This document shows, one piece after another, positions 30,404-38,977 of a DNA stretch of 64,000 nucleotides. A program made the position numbers and the translations under genes. Source of the DNA: a virus. The notes beneath the pieces were generated by a model. It was given only the letters and a program-made list of their open reading frames with translations. It ran no database searches and was not told the origin of the DNA. The DNA is taken from positions 1 to 64,000 of the IMG/VR virus record IMGVR_UViG_3300021960_000053; one strand, given 5' to 3'. Numbering within the stretch: the stretch's first letter is position 1; each line of letters starts with the position of its first letter.

Positions 30404-30946
30404 TCATACATCAGTAGGATAAACGATGCTGCCAGCACCAGTGCTAATGCCACCGCTGCCAGTAGAATCGGCACCCATGGCAACCAGAGTTTCTGTCTTA
30501 ACTCTATAATTTCCGTGGCAATCGATATAGGTTTGAACACCTACCCATCCATAATGAGTAACAGAACCACTGTGACCCATTGCAACGGCAGAAGTAGAAA
30601 TGCCATAGACAATTTTGTCTTCGACACCGTAGGTATTCTCACTGAAAGTGGAATCTCCTACAGTATATACAGGCAGTTCACTGACATAGAAGTCAGTAGC
30701 GGCGATAGCAGCACCAGAGAGACCAGCAGTACTAGCAATGCTCAGAACTCTTTCACTGGTAATACCAGAGATAACTGCATCTCCATAGTATGTGCCGACA
30801 CCATCACGAATGCCGAAGCGGATTACTTGACCAACTTCCAGATCAGTAGCGAAAGAAGTACCAGCACCTGTGACCGTACCAGTAGCATAATCCAGGCTAA
30901 CTGTGCCAGTGGAAGTTACATTGTCGTTATTGCCCCAGAGAGCCAT
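30404..30946 (-). CDS. Probable virion structural protein (beta-rich)
   Basis: 180 residues of Gly/Ser/Thr-rich beta strands starting MALWGNNDNVTSTGTVSLDY, with GTSFATDLEVGQVIRFGIRD and TVGDSTF blocks. Composition and the exact late promoter just upstream point to a decoration or tail-associated protein. No enzymatic motif. It ends in a flexible Gly/Ser segment (STGSGGISTGAGS). Confidence 0.75.
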   Translation of the reverse strand: MALWGNNDNVTSTGTVSLDYATGTVTGAGTSFATDLEVGQVIRFGIRDGVGTYYGDAVISGITSERVLSIASTAGLSGAAIAATDFYVSELPVYTVGDSTFSENTYGVEDKIVYGISTSAVAMGHSGSVTHYGWVGVQTYIDCHGNYRVKTETLVAMGADSTGSGGISTGAGSIVYPTDV

Positions 30947-30980
30947 GTTTTTGCACCCAATGTACGATTTTTCTTAGAAT

Positions 30981-30988
30981 TATTTATA
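30981..30988 (-). promoter_or_regulatory. T4-type late promoter for the beta-rich virion gene
   Basis: TATAAATA on the minus strand 35 bases upstream of the ATG at 30946, preceded by TTGACT. Confidence 0.75.
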
Positions 30989-30990
30989 AG

Positions 30991-31194
30991 TCAAGCATCC
31001 TCGCGGGTTTTAATCGCTGCCTTAACTTTTTCAAACAGTTCGTCGTCAGCAGTAGTCTTAGTCAGTTTAACTGCTTTACCGACAATAAGGAGACACAGAT
31101 CGATGAGTTTTTCACCCAGTTCTGCATCGTCGGGGATCTTAGCGATAGCGGCATCAACTACTTTGTATGCCAGGGGAAGTAAAAAAGAGACCAT
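30991..31194 (-). CDS. Small hypothetical protein, 67 residues
   Basis: Starts MVSFLLPLAYKVVDAAIAKI, a partly hydrophobic amphipathic N-terminus, then two helices (GEKLIDLCLLIVGKAVKL, ELFEKVKAAIKTREDA). It may be peripheral to membranes. Its end touches the late promoter of the next gene. Function unknown. Confidence 0.7.
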   Translation of the reverse strand: MVSFLLPLAYKVVDAAIAKIPDDAELGEKLIDLCLLIVGKAVKLTKTTADDELFEKVKAAIKTREDA

Positions 31195-31202
31195 GATTTT
31201 TA

Positions 31203-31226
31203 CCTATATGGTATACCCTATATAGG
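31203..31226. repeat. 24-base imperfect palindrome between two genes
   Basis: Arms CCTATAT and ATATAGG flank a self-complementary GGTATACC core. It lies between the stop of the 443-residue gene and the ATG at 31194, where an operator or stability hairpin could act. Confidence 0.5.
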
Positions 31227-31227
31227 C

Positions 31228-32559
31228 TCAATCTCTTGCAGAATCGTATTTCTCCCTTGCCTTAGATTCTTTCTTCTCTTTAGAAGTGAATCCATGCTTA
31301 CGAACACGCTCGTTATGCTTCTTAATGCGATCTTGAGTCAGTTCACCTTCAGTCTGCTTGCGACCTCTTTCCTTTTTCTCCTGACGAGAACCAGGATACT
31401 CCTTACGGAACTTGTCGGTGATCCCTTTAGCACGACCTTCCCTTTCTAACTCAGCAACTTTCTTACCCTTCTCTTCAACTTCGGGTTTGCGAGCACCTTC
31501 TGCGATAGCAGCGATCTCTTCCTTTACAGATTTTTGCAACTCTTCTTTTTTCTTTAAATTTTCTTTTTCTTGATTTGCTGCTGCCATTTTGGAAAGACCA
31601 CCAATAGCACTGCCTACACCTCCAACAGCTTGAAGTGGAGCAGTAGCTGCACTAAGGGCACCACTGACGAGACCTGAAGCAGCACCTTTAGCAACACCTC
31701 CAACAATTGCACGGCCTACGCCTTTTTGAAGTAGAGCACCACCAACAGCTCTTGCTAATAGTGCAGGAGCAATCTCATTAATCTCAGTTTCTTCTTTGAC
31801 TTTTTTCTTTTCTGGAAGACCATCGTGCTTAGTAGATGCAAAATCTTTTACATCTTTCTTCTTCATGCTGGCAGCAACTTTGGCAACCTCAGGCGATGCC
31901 GCTCCCTCACCTTTCTGAGCAGCTCTGACCATACCCATGAAACGCTGCTGCTTTCTAGAGACTGCTTTCTCACTTAAAGTCTCCTCTTTCATCTTAACTA
32001 CTTTTCCACCCAACTTCTTCTTATCAATCATTCCCTGCAGAAGTTGATCTGGAGTTTGATTGGTCTTGGATGCATCAATCTGTTCTTTCTGGCAATTAGG
32101 AACTTCTTTACCACCCTTCTTCTTAGTTCCTCTGGCAACATATCCATCCCAGCACTTACCAGCACCGACATTCTTCCGTGCTTGCTTGAGACCCTCTTGA
32201 ATATCAGGATTGATTTTAATGATATTCTTTACGGGTTTCTCTTCGATTGTTATTTCTTTCTCGTCAGAGGTCGTCGCCTTGTCGGCGGGATACAACTTTT
32301 TTTCGTTTAAACCCTCAACCTTTTGACGGAGAGACATTTCCAATTCTTCTTTCTTAACACGCTTTGCTTTCTCAGCAGCGATAGCAGCACCAACTGCCTG
32401 ACGACGCTTTCTCAGGTAGGAATCGGACTTATCAGAGTCACCATCATTATCAATATCAGAGTCTTCCTTACCAACAGGGTCCAACTTTTCAGACATAAAA
32501 ACATTGGCCATGCTATTAAGCATGATTTGCTCTGCGCTATCTTCAATAAAGTTTTTCAT
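31228..32559 (-). CDS. Charged virion-type protein with DUF3008-like segment
   Basis: 443 residues, very Lys/Glu-rich. A central block (SRKQQRFMGMVRAAQKGEG, then SPEVAKVAASMKKKDVKDFA and STKHDGLPEKK) matches the short DUF3008 motif seen in many phage proteins. A Gly/Ala hydrophobic region follows the words INEIAPALLARAVGGALLQ, paralleling the DEIAPA patch in the 656-residue protein at 21.8-23.8 kb. The late promoter upstream suggests a packaged or scaffold protein; that is inference. Confidence 0.72.
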   Translation of the reverse strand: MKNFIEDSAEQIMLNSMANVFMSEKLDPVGKEDSDIDNDGDSDKSDSYLRKRRQAVGAAIAAEKAKRVKKEELEMSLRQKVEGLNEKKLYPADKATTSDEKEITIEEKPVKNIIKINPDIQEGLKQARKNVGAGKCWDGYVARGTKKKGGKEVPNCQKEQIDASKTNQTPDQLLQGMIDKKKLGGKVVKMKEETLSEKAVSRKQQRFMGMVRAAQKGEGAASPEVAKVAASMKKKDVKDFASTKHDGLPEKKKVKEETEINEIAPALLARAVGGALLQKGVGRAIVGGVAKGAASGLVSGALSAATAPLQAVGGVGSAIGGLSKMAAANQEKENLKKKEELQKSVKEEIAAIAEGARKPEVEEKGKKVAELEREGRAKGITDKFRKEYPGSRQEKKERGRKQTEGELTQDRIKKHNERVRKHGFTSKEKKESKAREKYDSARD

Positions 32560-32582
32560 CGAACCTAAAAGCTTTGCGTCTG

Positions 32583-33782
32583 CTATCTTTTATTTATAAA
32601 TGACTTTACCTTCTCCAGGGGAGTAAGGGTCTGTACATATTCTCTGTAAGAATCTGTTCCGATTTCGCGTTTGGAAGCAGGAACTCCAGAGGGAATACGA
32701 GAAACATACTCAGTCAAGTCTCTAATCCAAGACTTGAACATGATGCCTTCCTTAGTTACTGCAATAACATGATTAGCGCCACGGCGAATGACTCTACCAA
32801 TCAATCCAGTATTAAGAGATTCTACAAGTGAACCCATACCAAAAATATCGCCAGAGAGATAGTGCTCTCTAAGAGTTCTGGAATCATACTTAGGTGCAAT
32901 TTGCCACATCTCAACGCCTTCAGTTTTTGCTGCAGCACCCATAGATCTTTGAACTGTATTAAACAGTTCTCTAGCAACTACACCCTTAGCAGCTTTAGGA
33001 AGTCCCTTTCTAAATGATTCAAAGTCTCCGTCTGCTGCTAGTGCTCGTAATTTCGAAGCAGACATGCCCTCGACCCCTTCAGCATCGGGGTCCCGTTCTC
33101 CAGCAGAGATGACATTAATCGCATCAAAATTATAGAGTTGCCCGTTGTATTTGTTTGCGAGGTTCTCAAACTCTTTTTGTCTGTCAGCACCAACCACGAT
33201 GTTGACACTGGCATATCCTTCGGTGTCTGCATGTTTCAAAGCATCAAAAATAGTACGAACAGAAGGATCGTATACGATCGCGTTCGAATGATCAGGGAAC
33301 ATCTTCTTCATGAAGAGAACCTTTGTCTCTGCATCAAGAGGGTTCTTTTGAGGATCTACAGAGTGAGAAGGATATACAACATACTGCTCACCCGCAGCAG
33401 TCTTCTTAATTGTATCTAAAAGTTTTTCATGACCAGATGTAGGAGGATTGAATCTACCAAATCCGATGGTGAGAGTTCCTCTGGTCTTTTCTACTTCCTC
33501 AACCTCTCCCTCTTCGGGTTGCATTCCACCCTGTCCAGGAGCAGGCGGGGGTGGTTCTTGAGGGGGAAGTCCTCTAGCAGCGGGTCCAGGTCTTGTAGGA
33601 TCACTCTCTTGTGCGGGCTTTCTACCGCTAGTGAATACTAATTCACCTTCTACAGTTCTACCTACAATTCTATTCTGAGCATCCAACCACGATCCATGAC
33701 CATCGCCCTTCAAACCAAGCTTCTTTGCTTGCTTTGCAGCGTTAGTCTGTGCCTCGTTTAAAAACTGGAAGAAACTCTTCAT
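32583..33782 (-). CDS. Virion-type protein with nucleotidyltransferase-like domain
   Basis: 399 residues. After an N-terminal MKSFFQFLNEAQ leader and a Pro-rich linker comes a Rossmann-like cytidylyltransferase/NadM-type domain. GFGRFNPPTSGHEKLLDTI (TSGH in place of HxGH) starts it and GMSASKLRALAADGDF resembles the C-terminal ISxTxxR phosphate motif. NIVVGADRQKEFENL fits the middle strand. The final 130 residues are unrelated. It sits among late virion-type genes, so it may be a structural protein with a captured enzymatic domain. Confidence 0.72.
   Translation of the reverse strand: MKSFFQFLNEAQTNAAKQAKKLGLKGDGHGSWLDAQNRIVGRTVEGELVFTSGRKPAQESDPTRPGPAARGLPPQEPPPPAPGQGGMQPEEGEVEEVEKTRGTLTIGFGRFNPPTSGHEKLLDTIKKTAAGEQYVVYPSHSVDPQKNPLDAETKVLFMKKMFPDHSNAIVYDPSVRTIFDALKHADTEGYASVNIVVGADRQKEFENLANKYNGQLYNFDAINVISAGERDPDAEGVEGMSASKLRALAADGDFESFRKGLPKAAKGVVARELFNTVQRSMGAAAKTEGVEMWQIAPKYDSRTLREHYLSGDIFGMGSLVESLNTGLIGRVIRRGANHVIAVTKEGIMFKSWIRDLTEYVSRIPSGVPASKREIGTDSYREYVQTLTPLEKVKSFINKR
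32591..32598 (-). promoter_or_regulatory. T4-type late promoter for the 443-residue gene
   Basis: TATAAATA on the minus strand, 32 bases before the ATG at 32559, overlapping the end of the nucleotidyltransferase-like gene. Confidence 0.75.
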
Positions 33783-33787
33783 GATTA

Positions 33788-34393
33788 TTATGCAAATACC
33801 CGCCGTGTATTCTCCGCAACTCTATTTATATTAAAGGATACAGTCATACGAAGATGTTTGCTATCATTCTTTTTAACAAAGTGTTTTAGATTAGATGGAA
33901 ATATGAGTATATCCCCTTCTTCTACAGGGATATCTGCATGTTCTAGAACATGGGGATTGAGTCTCTCATCCATAAACTCACCATCAAACATGAAAGAATT
34001 TATTTGTTCTAGAGGATTGCAAAATGTTGTACCTTCATGCTCATAAGGATTAAACAACACATAATGAATTGCAGAATAGAATCCAGGTAAATGAGTGTGA
34101 GGTTCTTGATAATGAGATCGATCATAAGTGTTCATCCAAATCTCATGAATGTATGGTCTATGAGTCAATCCAATATCATTCTTCCATTGCTGAAGAATGT
34201 CAATATAATTATCACTAATCTCTTGAGGAAATGCTCCTTGAAATTCTGTCCTCACATTGCAAAACCATCCATCTGGAGTTCCATTAACAGAGAAGTCTTT
34301 GTAAGAGTTGTACCTCTCTAACATGAACTTCTTTATTTCTGTGGGATCAAGATGATACTTATATACTCGCTGAGGAAACAAATCAATGTGCAT
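33788..34393 (-). CDS. 2OG/Fe(II) oxygenase 6 (TIGR02466-like)
   Basis: 201 residues. QEPHTHLPGFYSAIHYVLF supplies the N-terminal histidines and ILIFPSNLKHFVKKND the distal His; RMTVSFNIN closes the jelly roll. This subgroup is frequent in cyanophages and marine bacteria, with no established substrate. It begins one base before the end of the 443-residue gene (34395-35726) and carries a late promoter for the next gene in its last codons. Confidence 0.84.
   Translation of the reverse strand: MHIDLFPQRVYKYHLDPTEIKKFMLERYNSYKDFSVNGTPDGWFCNVRTEFQGAFPQEISDNYIDILQQWKNDIGLTHRPYIHEIWMNTYDRSHYQEPHTHLPGFYSAIHYVLFNPYEHEGTTFCNPLEQINSFMFDGEFMDERLNPHVLEHADIPVEEGDILIFPSNLKHFVKKNDSKHLRMTVSFNINRVAENTRRVFA
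33823..33830 (-). promoter_or_regulatory. T4-type late promoter for the nucleotidyltransferase-like gene
   Basis: TATAAATA on the minus strand inside the last codons of the oxygenase gene, 41 bases before the ATG at 33782. Confidence 0.7.
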
Positions 34394-34394
34394 T

Positions 34395-35726
34395 TCATTC
34401 TAATTTGATATACGGAGCAGAGTAACTTGCCTGAGAACTAGCATACAAATAAAGATCTTGCACTACTTGATCTTGTATTTGCTTTGGTGCCTTCTTCATG
34501 GTTAACAGCAAATTCATGACGAGGTACTTTGAGTATCTGTACTTATCAGAATTTCCTTGTATTGTTTTGGCAGCGGCACCCACTTGTGCTGGACTAATTA
34601 TACCATAGTCTGCCATCATTTGCGCTATGTTGGCGCAATGTTTTTCCGTGTTTGATTTTGCCAAAGCAGCAGACTCTGACGATGCAGGAATCTGCGGTAG
34701 TCCATGTCTCTTGAGAATAAAATTGATTGGACCCAAAGAAACCTTACCCTGGTTAGCAGACGCACCCTTAATCTCTCCCTGCCATCCAGTCAGTGATGCT
34801 TCTCCACCAAAACTTCTAAACTGGATCTTCTCTGTTGTTCCAGCACCCCACTGAATATAACCATCCATAGCATCCATATTAGTGGTAGTTCCTCTAAAAG
34901 ATGCAGTTACTGCCTTCTTATCCGTAGGGAAATTTTTCTTACTAATGATTCCTCTACTGCTAGTAATCTTTTTAAGAGAGACTCCAATCAGTTGATTAGA
35001 TTGAACATACTCGAACATCTTTTCATTCAATCCCTTTAGAGTTCTTTCTGCTTGTAACTCTCCAGGATTAAAACCTGCACCAACCATGTAGATGTCAGCA
35101 GGACTCCACTTGTTTAGGTTACCAAAAGCAGACTCTTCTCTATTGATTGCCGTAAATGTTTTTTCGATAGCATTAACAACAGGAGATCCTCTGTGAAAAG
35201 TGAACCTACCAGAATTTCCATACATTTTAAACAGAGCATTTGCACCAGCAATAGATGAGTTAATCCAATCATCTGGCAATGCATTTACCATGTTATCGAA
35301 TTTTTCATCAGTGATTGCAGTTGCTGCTGCTCTTACAAAATTATCCTTAGTAACATCCTTGATCGTCATCTCACGACGAAGAACATTAAAAACTACAGCA
35401 GCATAAAGTGCCTGAGATGATTCGGCAAGTTTAGTTAATGCAGCACCAGCGCCAGATCCTCCACCACCACCTTTCTTGTAGATGAGTTTGATGAGACCTT
35501 TTTGAAGTGCAATCTTAGTTACAGGAAAAGAGGACTCACTCTTGTCAATTTCATTGACAAAAGGAACCCTCAATCTAATTAATTCTTTAGATATTTTATC
35601 CTGGGTCTCTGCTCTTTGTGCAGAGATGATTCTAATTTTATCTACCTTAGGTCCAGATTTGACGACTTTAGTCTGCACTCCTTTAAGAGCAGCATTCAAT
35701 GCCAATAATACTTCTCCGTCAGACAT
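34395..35726 (-). CDS. Large conserved hypothetical protein, 443 residues
   Basis: Starts MSDGEVLLALNAALKGVQTK. It has a Gly-rich linker (KKGGGGGSGAGAAL) near residue 85, then a globular part with NKWSPADIYMVGAGF and EYVQSNQLIGVSLKKI. The KWxPADI...IGVSLK arrangement recurs in uncharacterised phage proteins. No catalytic motif is certain. Lack of a late promoter directly upstream and its place after mazG suggest an accessory rather than clearly structural role. Confidence 0.7.
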   Translation of the reverse strand: MSDGEVLLALNAALKGVQTKVVKSGPKVDKIRIISAQRAETQDKISKELIRLRVPFVNEIDKSESSFPVTKIALQKGLIKLIYKKGGGGGSGAGAALTKLAESSQALYAAVVFNVLRREMTIKDVTKDNFVRAAATAITDEKFDNMVNALPDDWINSSIAGANALFKMYGNSGRFTFHRGSPVVNAIEKTFTAINREESAFGNLNKWSPADIYMVGAGFNPGELQAERTLKGLNEKMFEYVQSNQLIGVSLKKITSSRGIISKKNFPTDKKAVTASFRGTTTNMDAMDGYIQWGAGTTEKIQFRSFGGEASLTGWQGEIKGASANQGKVSLGPINFILKRHGLPQIPASSESAALAKSNTEKHCANIAQMMADYGIISPAQVGAAAKTIQGNSDKYRYSKYLVMNLLLTMKKAPKQIQDQVVQDLYLYASSQASYSAPYIKLE

Positions 35727-35727
35727 T

Positions 35728-35934
35728 TTATTCTATCTGGTCGTCAAGACTATTTAGATAGTCTTTCTCAGTTTGATAGGGTTGTTTTTTGCCAGACCAG
35801 ATTTCATAACCCTCTACAAGGTCTGGAATTAACCACTGGTCCACCCGATAACAATACTTCCAGTTGGCAGGTTGAATACAATTCATCACGACAACTTGAA
35901 AGAATGCTACTAGGTGGATCCAGAAACTATACAT
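35728..35934 (-). CDS. Small hypothetical protein, 68 residues
   Basis: Starts MYSFWIHLVAFFQVVVMNCI, a hydrophobic N-terminus that may be a membrane anchor, followed by a soluble Trp/Tyr-rich part (ANWKYCYRVDQWLIPDLVEG). The ATG overlaps the stop of the 56-residue gene upstream (TGATG). Function unknown. Confidence 0.7.
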   Translation of the reverse strand: MYSFWIHLVAFFQVVVMNCIQPANWKYCYRVDQWLIPDLVEGYEIWSGKKQPYQTEKDYLNSLDDQIE

Positions 35935-36104
35935 CAGTCTTTCATTGCTTCGTCAAGAGCAGCATCGATCTTACCAATCACTTCACGAATTTGAACAATG
36001 CGAGGAGGAACACACTTTTCATCATAAGTATATCCTTCTTGAGTATTGACAAGGGACTGCATTACATAAACGGCAGTCTGGGGATCGAGTTCAAGGTTAA
36101 TCAT
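35934..36104 (-). CDS. Small conserved protein, 56 residues
   Basis: Frame MINLELDPQTAVYVMQSLVN ... ending IDAALDEAMKD. Helical and acidic. Both ends are coupled to neighbours by TGATG overlaps (mazG upstream, 68-residue gene downstream), which is good evidence for translation. No function recognised. Confidence 0.72.
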   Translation of the reverse strand: MINLELDPQTAVYVMQSLVNTQEGYTYDEKCVPPRIVQIREVIGKIDAALDEAMKD

Positions 36105-36748
36105 CAAAGGTCACCTGCTTTACGGTTTTCAGAATAATATGCATCGAAGGTTCCTTCTGGATAACGAGCAGCAAGTTTGCTGATGTTACGATCCAGAACT
36201 TCTTCCAGAGAGATGTCCAGTGCCATACATGCCTGAGCGACATACCACATGACATCACCGAGTTCGATCTTCAGGTGCTCGATGTTATCAGCGTTCCAGG
36301 GTTTGCCTTGGAAGGTGATCTTCTTAACGATCTCCATGAACTCGCCACCTTCAGCAGCGATACCAACAGCAGCAGTCAGGAGACGCTGGATGTCACAACC
36401 TTCTGCTTGCAGAGATGCAACACGAGCAATGAACTGAGCATTGTCCTTAGAAGGAGCACTGGTAACCTGATCGACAAACTCAATATATTTGGAGAGATTG
36501 GCAATCTCACGCCTGCTTTGAGTAACAACTACTTGCATACTTTCAACAGCACGAGCTTGCTGTTCAGCAGCAGGAGCACCTTGAGGACCAGTAGGATTGA
36601 CAGGGTTATCTTGCCACTGTTCAGTGCCAGGATCTCCAGGTTCCATCTCCCAGAACTCCTTAGCACGGGGACGGGAAGGAGCAGGAGGTTGCTGAGGACG
36701 CTGAGGTTCAGGAATATTGTCAGCGATTGCAGAGGAATAAGTAGGCAT
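36104..36748 (-). CDS. mazG: MazG-type nucleotide pyrophosphohydrolase
   Basis: 214 residues. The all-alpha NTP-PPase core lies in residues about 70-205, with metal-binding motifs EGGEFMEIVKK (ExxE) and LKIELGDVMWYVAQA (ExxD). Cyanophage MazG proteins hydrolyse nucleoside triphosphates and have been proposed to alter host (p)ppGpp signalling or recycle nucleotides. The first 70 residues are a Pro/Gln-rich extension (PQRPQQPPAPSRPRAK) absent from the core family. A start at 36535 (MQVVVTQSRRE) would remove it; I cannot decide from sequence. Confidence 0.88.
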   Translation of the reverse strand: MPTYSSAIADNIPEPQRPQQPPAPSRPRAKEFWEMEPGDPGTEQWQDNPVNPTGPQGAPAAEQQARAVESMQVVVTQSRREIANLSKYIEFVDQVTSAPSKDNAQFIARVASLQAEGCDIQRLLTAAVGIAAEGGEFMEIVKKITFQGKPWNADNIEHLKIELGDVMWYVAQACMALDISLEEVLDRNISKLAARYPEGTFDAYYSENRKAGDL

Positions 36749-36753
36749 AATAA

Positions 36754-37623
36754 TTATTCAAATTGAGTTTGTTTTGGATGATAATTGAATAGAGTGTCAA
36801 GTCTGAAGTGTTCCCAACTATAGGAAACCGTATCTATGTATTTGTCTTCAAAGTCAAAATCTTCAGGAGACAAAGAGAAAAAAATAGACAAGACTAACCT
36901 CTGACTATCAGAGAACCAACTAGGTTCAATGAATGGATTATGGAGGTTCATAGTTGGGTAAACTACTAGACTATTATACCCTATCGTGACAGAAGTTTCA
37001 AATGAAAAATCTTCATAGTTTTTAATCTGAAACCACGAATCTACAGTTTGAAATTCGTGACGATCATAAAAGTTTTGCAAACTATTTTTATCTTTACGGT
37101 CAAAATCTAAAGCATTAGTTTTACCGCGCCATGACCAAAATCCTGTAGTAACTGGATCAACACTCTTGGAGAAATTTATGTTTGTGACGAAACACGGAAT
37201 ATCATCCAGTGTATCTAAAAGAGGAGTATCGATATGAGGATAACAACATAGACTTCCAGTAGAATCTAATGTCATATTTCCGCTTGTGCATTGGGTATAT
37301 AAATCCCAAACACTTAATTTAGAAACACCGAATAATGGTTTAAGTCTCTGCTCTAACTGCTGCGCAATTATTGGACGCAACATGTCAGGGAATCTATGAG
37401 TAAGACCAGGACGAACATTATCACTATCAATAAAGTATCTTGTTTCCCAGTAGTCAAGATTCTCAAAGAACTCAGATACTAGATCTGGATTCTTATAAAC
37501 ATCATTTGCTACAAGAACAGGAACTTTATCATTTAAGAGACGAAATTCGAACTCAAGGTTGTTAACCGCAGAGATTTTATTCCAAATTTCTGTTGCTGAT
37601 CTAATCAAACTTAAATCCCTCAA
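36754..37623 (-). CDS. DUF6445/2OG-oxygenase-like protein
   Basis: 289 residues. VLVANDVYKNPDLVSEFFE resembles the opening strand-helix of 2OG-oxygenase-like families. CCYPHIDTPLLDTLDD gives an HxD pair, and VVYPTMNLHNPFIEPSWF plus QRLVLSIFF the distal His and Arg, in the right order and spacing for a double-stranded beta helix. I therefore place it, with moderate confidence, as a further non-haem iron oxygenase-like protein. It overlaps gp41 by 23 bases. Confidence 0.62.
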   Translation of the reverse strand: MRDLSLIRSATEIWNKISAVNNLEFEFRLLNDKVPVLVANDVYKNPDLVSEFFENLDYWETRYFIDSDNVRPGLTHRFPDMLRPIIAQQLEQRLKPLFGVSKLSVWDLYTQCTSGNMTLDSTGSLCCYPHIDTPLLDTLDDIPCFVTNINFSKSVDPVTTGFWSWRGKTNALDFDRKDKNSLQNFYDRHEFQTVDSWFQIKNYEDFSFETSVTIGYNSLVVYPTMNLHNPFIEPSWFSDSQRLVLSIFFSLSPEDFDFEDKYIDTVSYSWEHFRLDTLFNYHPKQTQFE

Positions 37624-38977
37624 ACTTGTTTTCCTTTACAAAGTTCTCTGCATCATTTTCGTCACCACGATCATGGAGACTCCCACCTTCAGACTGATCA
37701 CAGTCATAAAGTCTCATCTTTGCCCTGTCAATACCTACAACAAACCGCTTGTTTACTGTTGGATCGTTATACCTATTCTTCAACTGCTTCACCATAATTT
37801 GCCCGAGTCCTTCAAGATCTTCAGATGAAATAAGGGCAAACATAAGATCAGCAGTAGCAGGGAGGCCAAAGGACTCGCTAGTGTCAGTAATGTCAACATC
37901 ACTGCTGCTATAACCAGAACGAGTGGTCTGGGTGGCAGATACGATAGGGACCTCTGCTTCGACAGCAAGCCCTCTAAGCTCTTCAGCAATTGCCTTGATA
38001 TAGCTATATGAATTAACACCAATCGCACCGCGATAGCGTGAGGAAGAGCATATATTAAGGTAATCGATGAAAATAATATCAGGACGAAAAGACTTCTTAA
38101 GTGCCAGATCGTTGAGCAGAGATTTAAAGTGTCCCGCATGGGCAGATGCTGTCGGGTACTCTTTAATTATAAGAGTTCCCTGAGTCTTCTTAGCAAGGTT
38201 ATTGACTTTTGTTTCGAACATCTGACGAGGAAGATCGACTAGATCTCTGATGTTAACATTAAGCAGATTAGCGTCGATTCTTTCTGCAATTTTCTCTTCA
38301 GCCATTTCAAGCGTGATGTATAGGACATTTTTGCCCTGTAGTAACACCGAGCTTGCGACATGACACATAAACAGAGATTTACCAACCCCCGTGCCAGCAA
38401 GAGCAATATTAAGTGTTTTGTTAGGGAGCCCGCCTTTCGTAATCTTGTTAAAGTATTCGAGGTCGAACGGGATCTTAGATTCTTGTTTATGATAGGATTC
38501 GTAGCGTTGCTCATAGTCTTCAAGATAATCATGTCCGATGTGATTATCAAACGAGACTGCAAGGGCATCCGACAGAATACTAGGGATAGCATCCCTAGTT
38601 TTCTTAGAATCTTTGCCGTCTGCAATTTGAATGGATTCCATGAGTGCCAAATAGATGGCACGATCACGGCACCATTTCTCAGTGGCATCGAGCAACCACT
38701 GAGAATGAGTCTCCGATTCACGGAGAACTTCAACTAACCCTAGAGCGTCTTTGAACTCTTGTTCAGATAGGTCTCCCCTGTTCTGAATCTCAATGCTAAG
38801 AATTTCTGGTGTCAGAATTTTGTCATACTCCTGGGCAAAGGAGGTGACTTCTTCAAAGATAACTTTTTCAGTACGCTCCTGAAAATATTCAGGATTAATA
38901 AAGGGAAGAACTTTCCTTAGAAACTCTTCATCATGAATGAGATTTCTAAGGATAGTGAGTTCAATACGATCATTCAT
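37601..38977 (-). CDS. gp41: Replicative DNA helicase (gp41/DnaB-type)
   Basis: 458-residue hexameric 5'-3' helicase of the phage replisome. The RecA-type core has Walker A LAGTGVGKSLFMCH (about residue 197), Walker B in PDIIFIDYLNICSS and the conserved SATQTTRSGY. The N-terminal domain (about 150 residues) is shorter than in bacterial DnaB, as in T4 gp41. It shares its first base with the end of uvsX, forming the tight gp43-uvsX-gp41 block. Confidence 0.95.
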   Translation of the reverse strand: MNDRIELTILRNLIHDEEFLRKVLPFINPEYFQERTEKVIFEEVTSFAQEYDKILTPEILSIEIQNRGDLSEQEFKDALGLVEVLRESETHSQWLLDATEKWCRDRAIYLALMESIQIADGKDSKKTRDAIPSILSDALAVSFDNHIGHDYLEDYEQRYESYHKQESKIPFDLEYFNKITKGGLPNKTLNIALAGTGVGKSLFMCHVASSVLLQGKNVLYITLEMAEEKIAERIDANLLNVNIRDLVDLPRQMFETKVNNLAKKTQGTLIIKEYPTASAHAGHFKSLLNDLALKKSFRPDIIFIDYLNICSSSRYRGAIGVNSYSYIKAIAEELRGLAVEAEVPIVSATQTTRSGYSSSDVDITDTSESFGLPATADLMFALISSEDLEGLGQIMVKQLKNRYNDPTVNKRFVVGIDRAKMRLYDCDQSEGGSLHDRGDENDAENFVKENKFEGFKFD

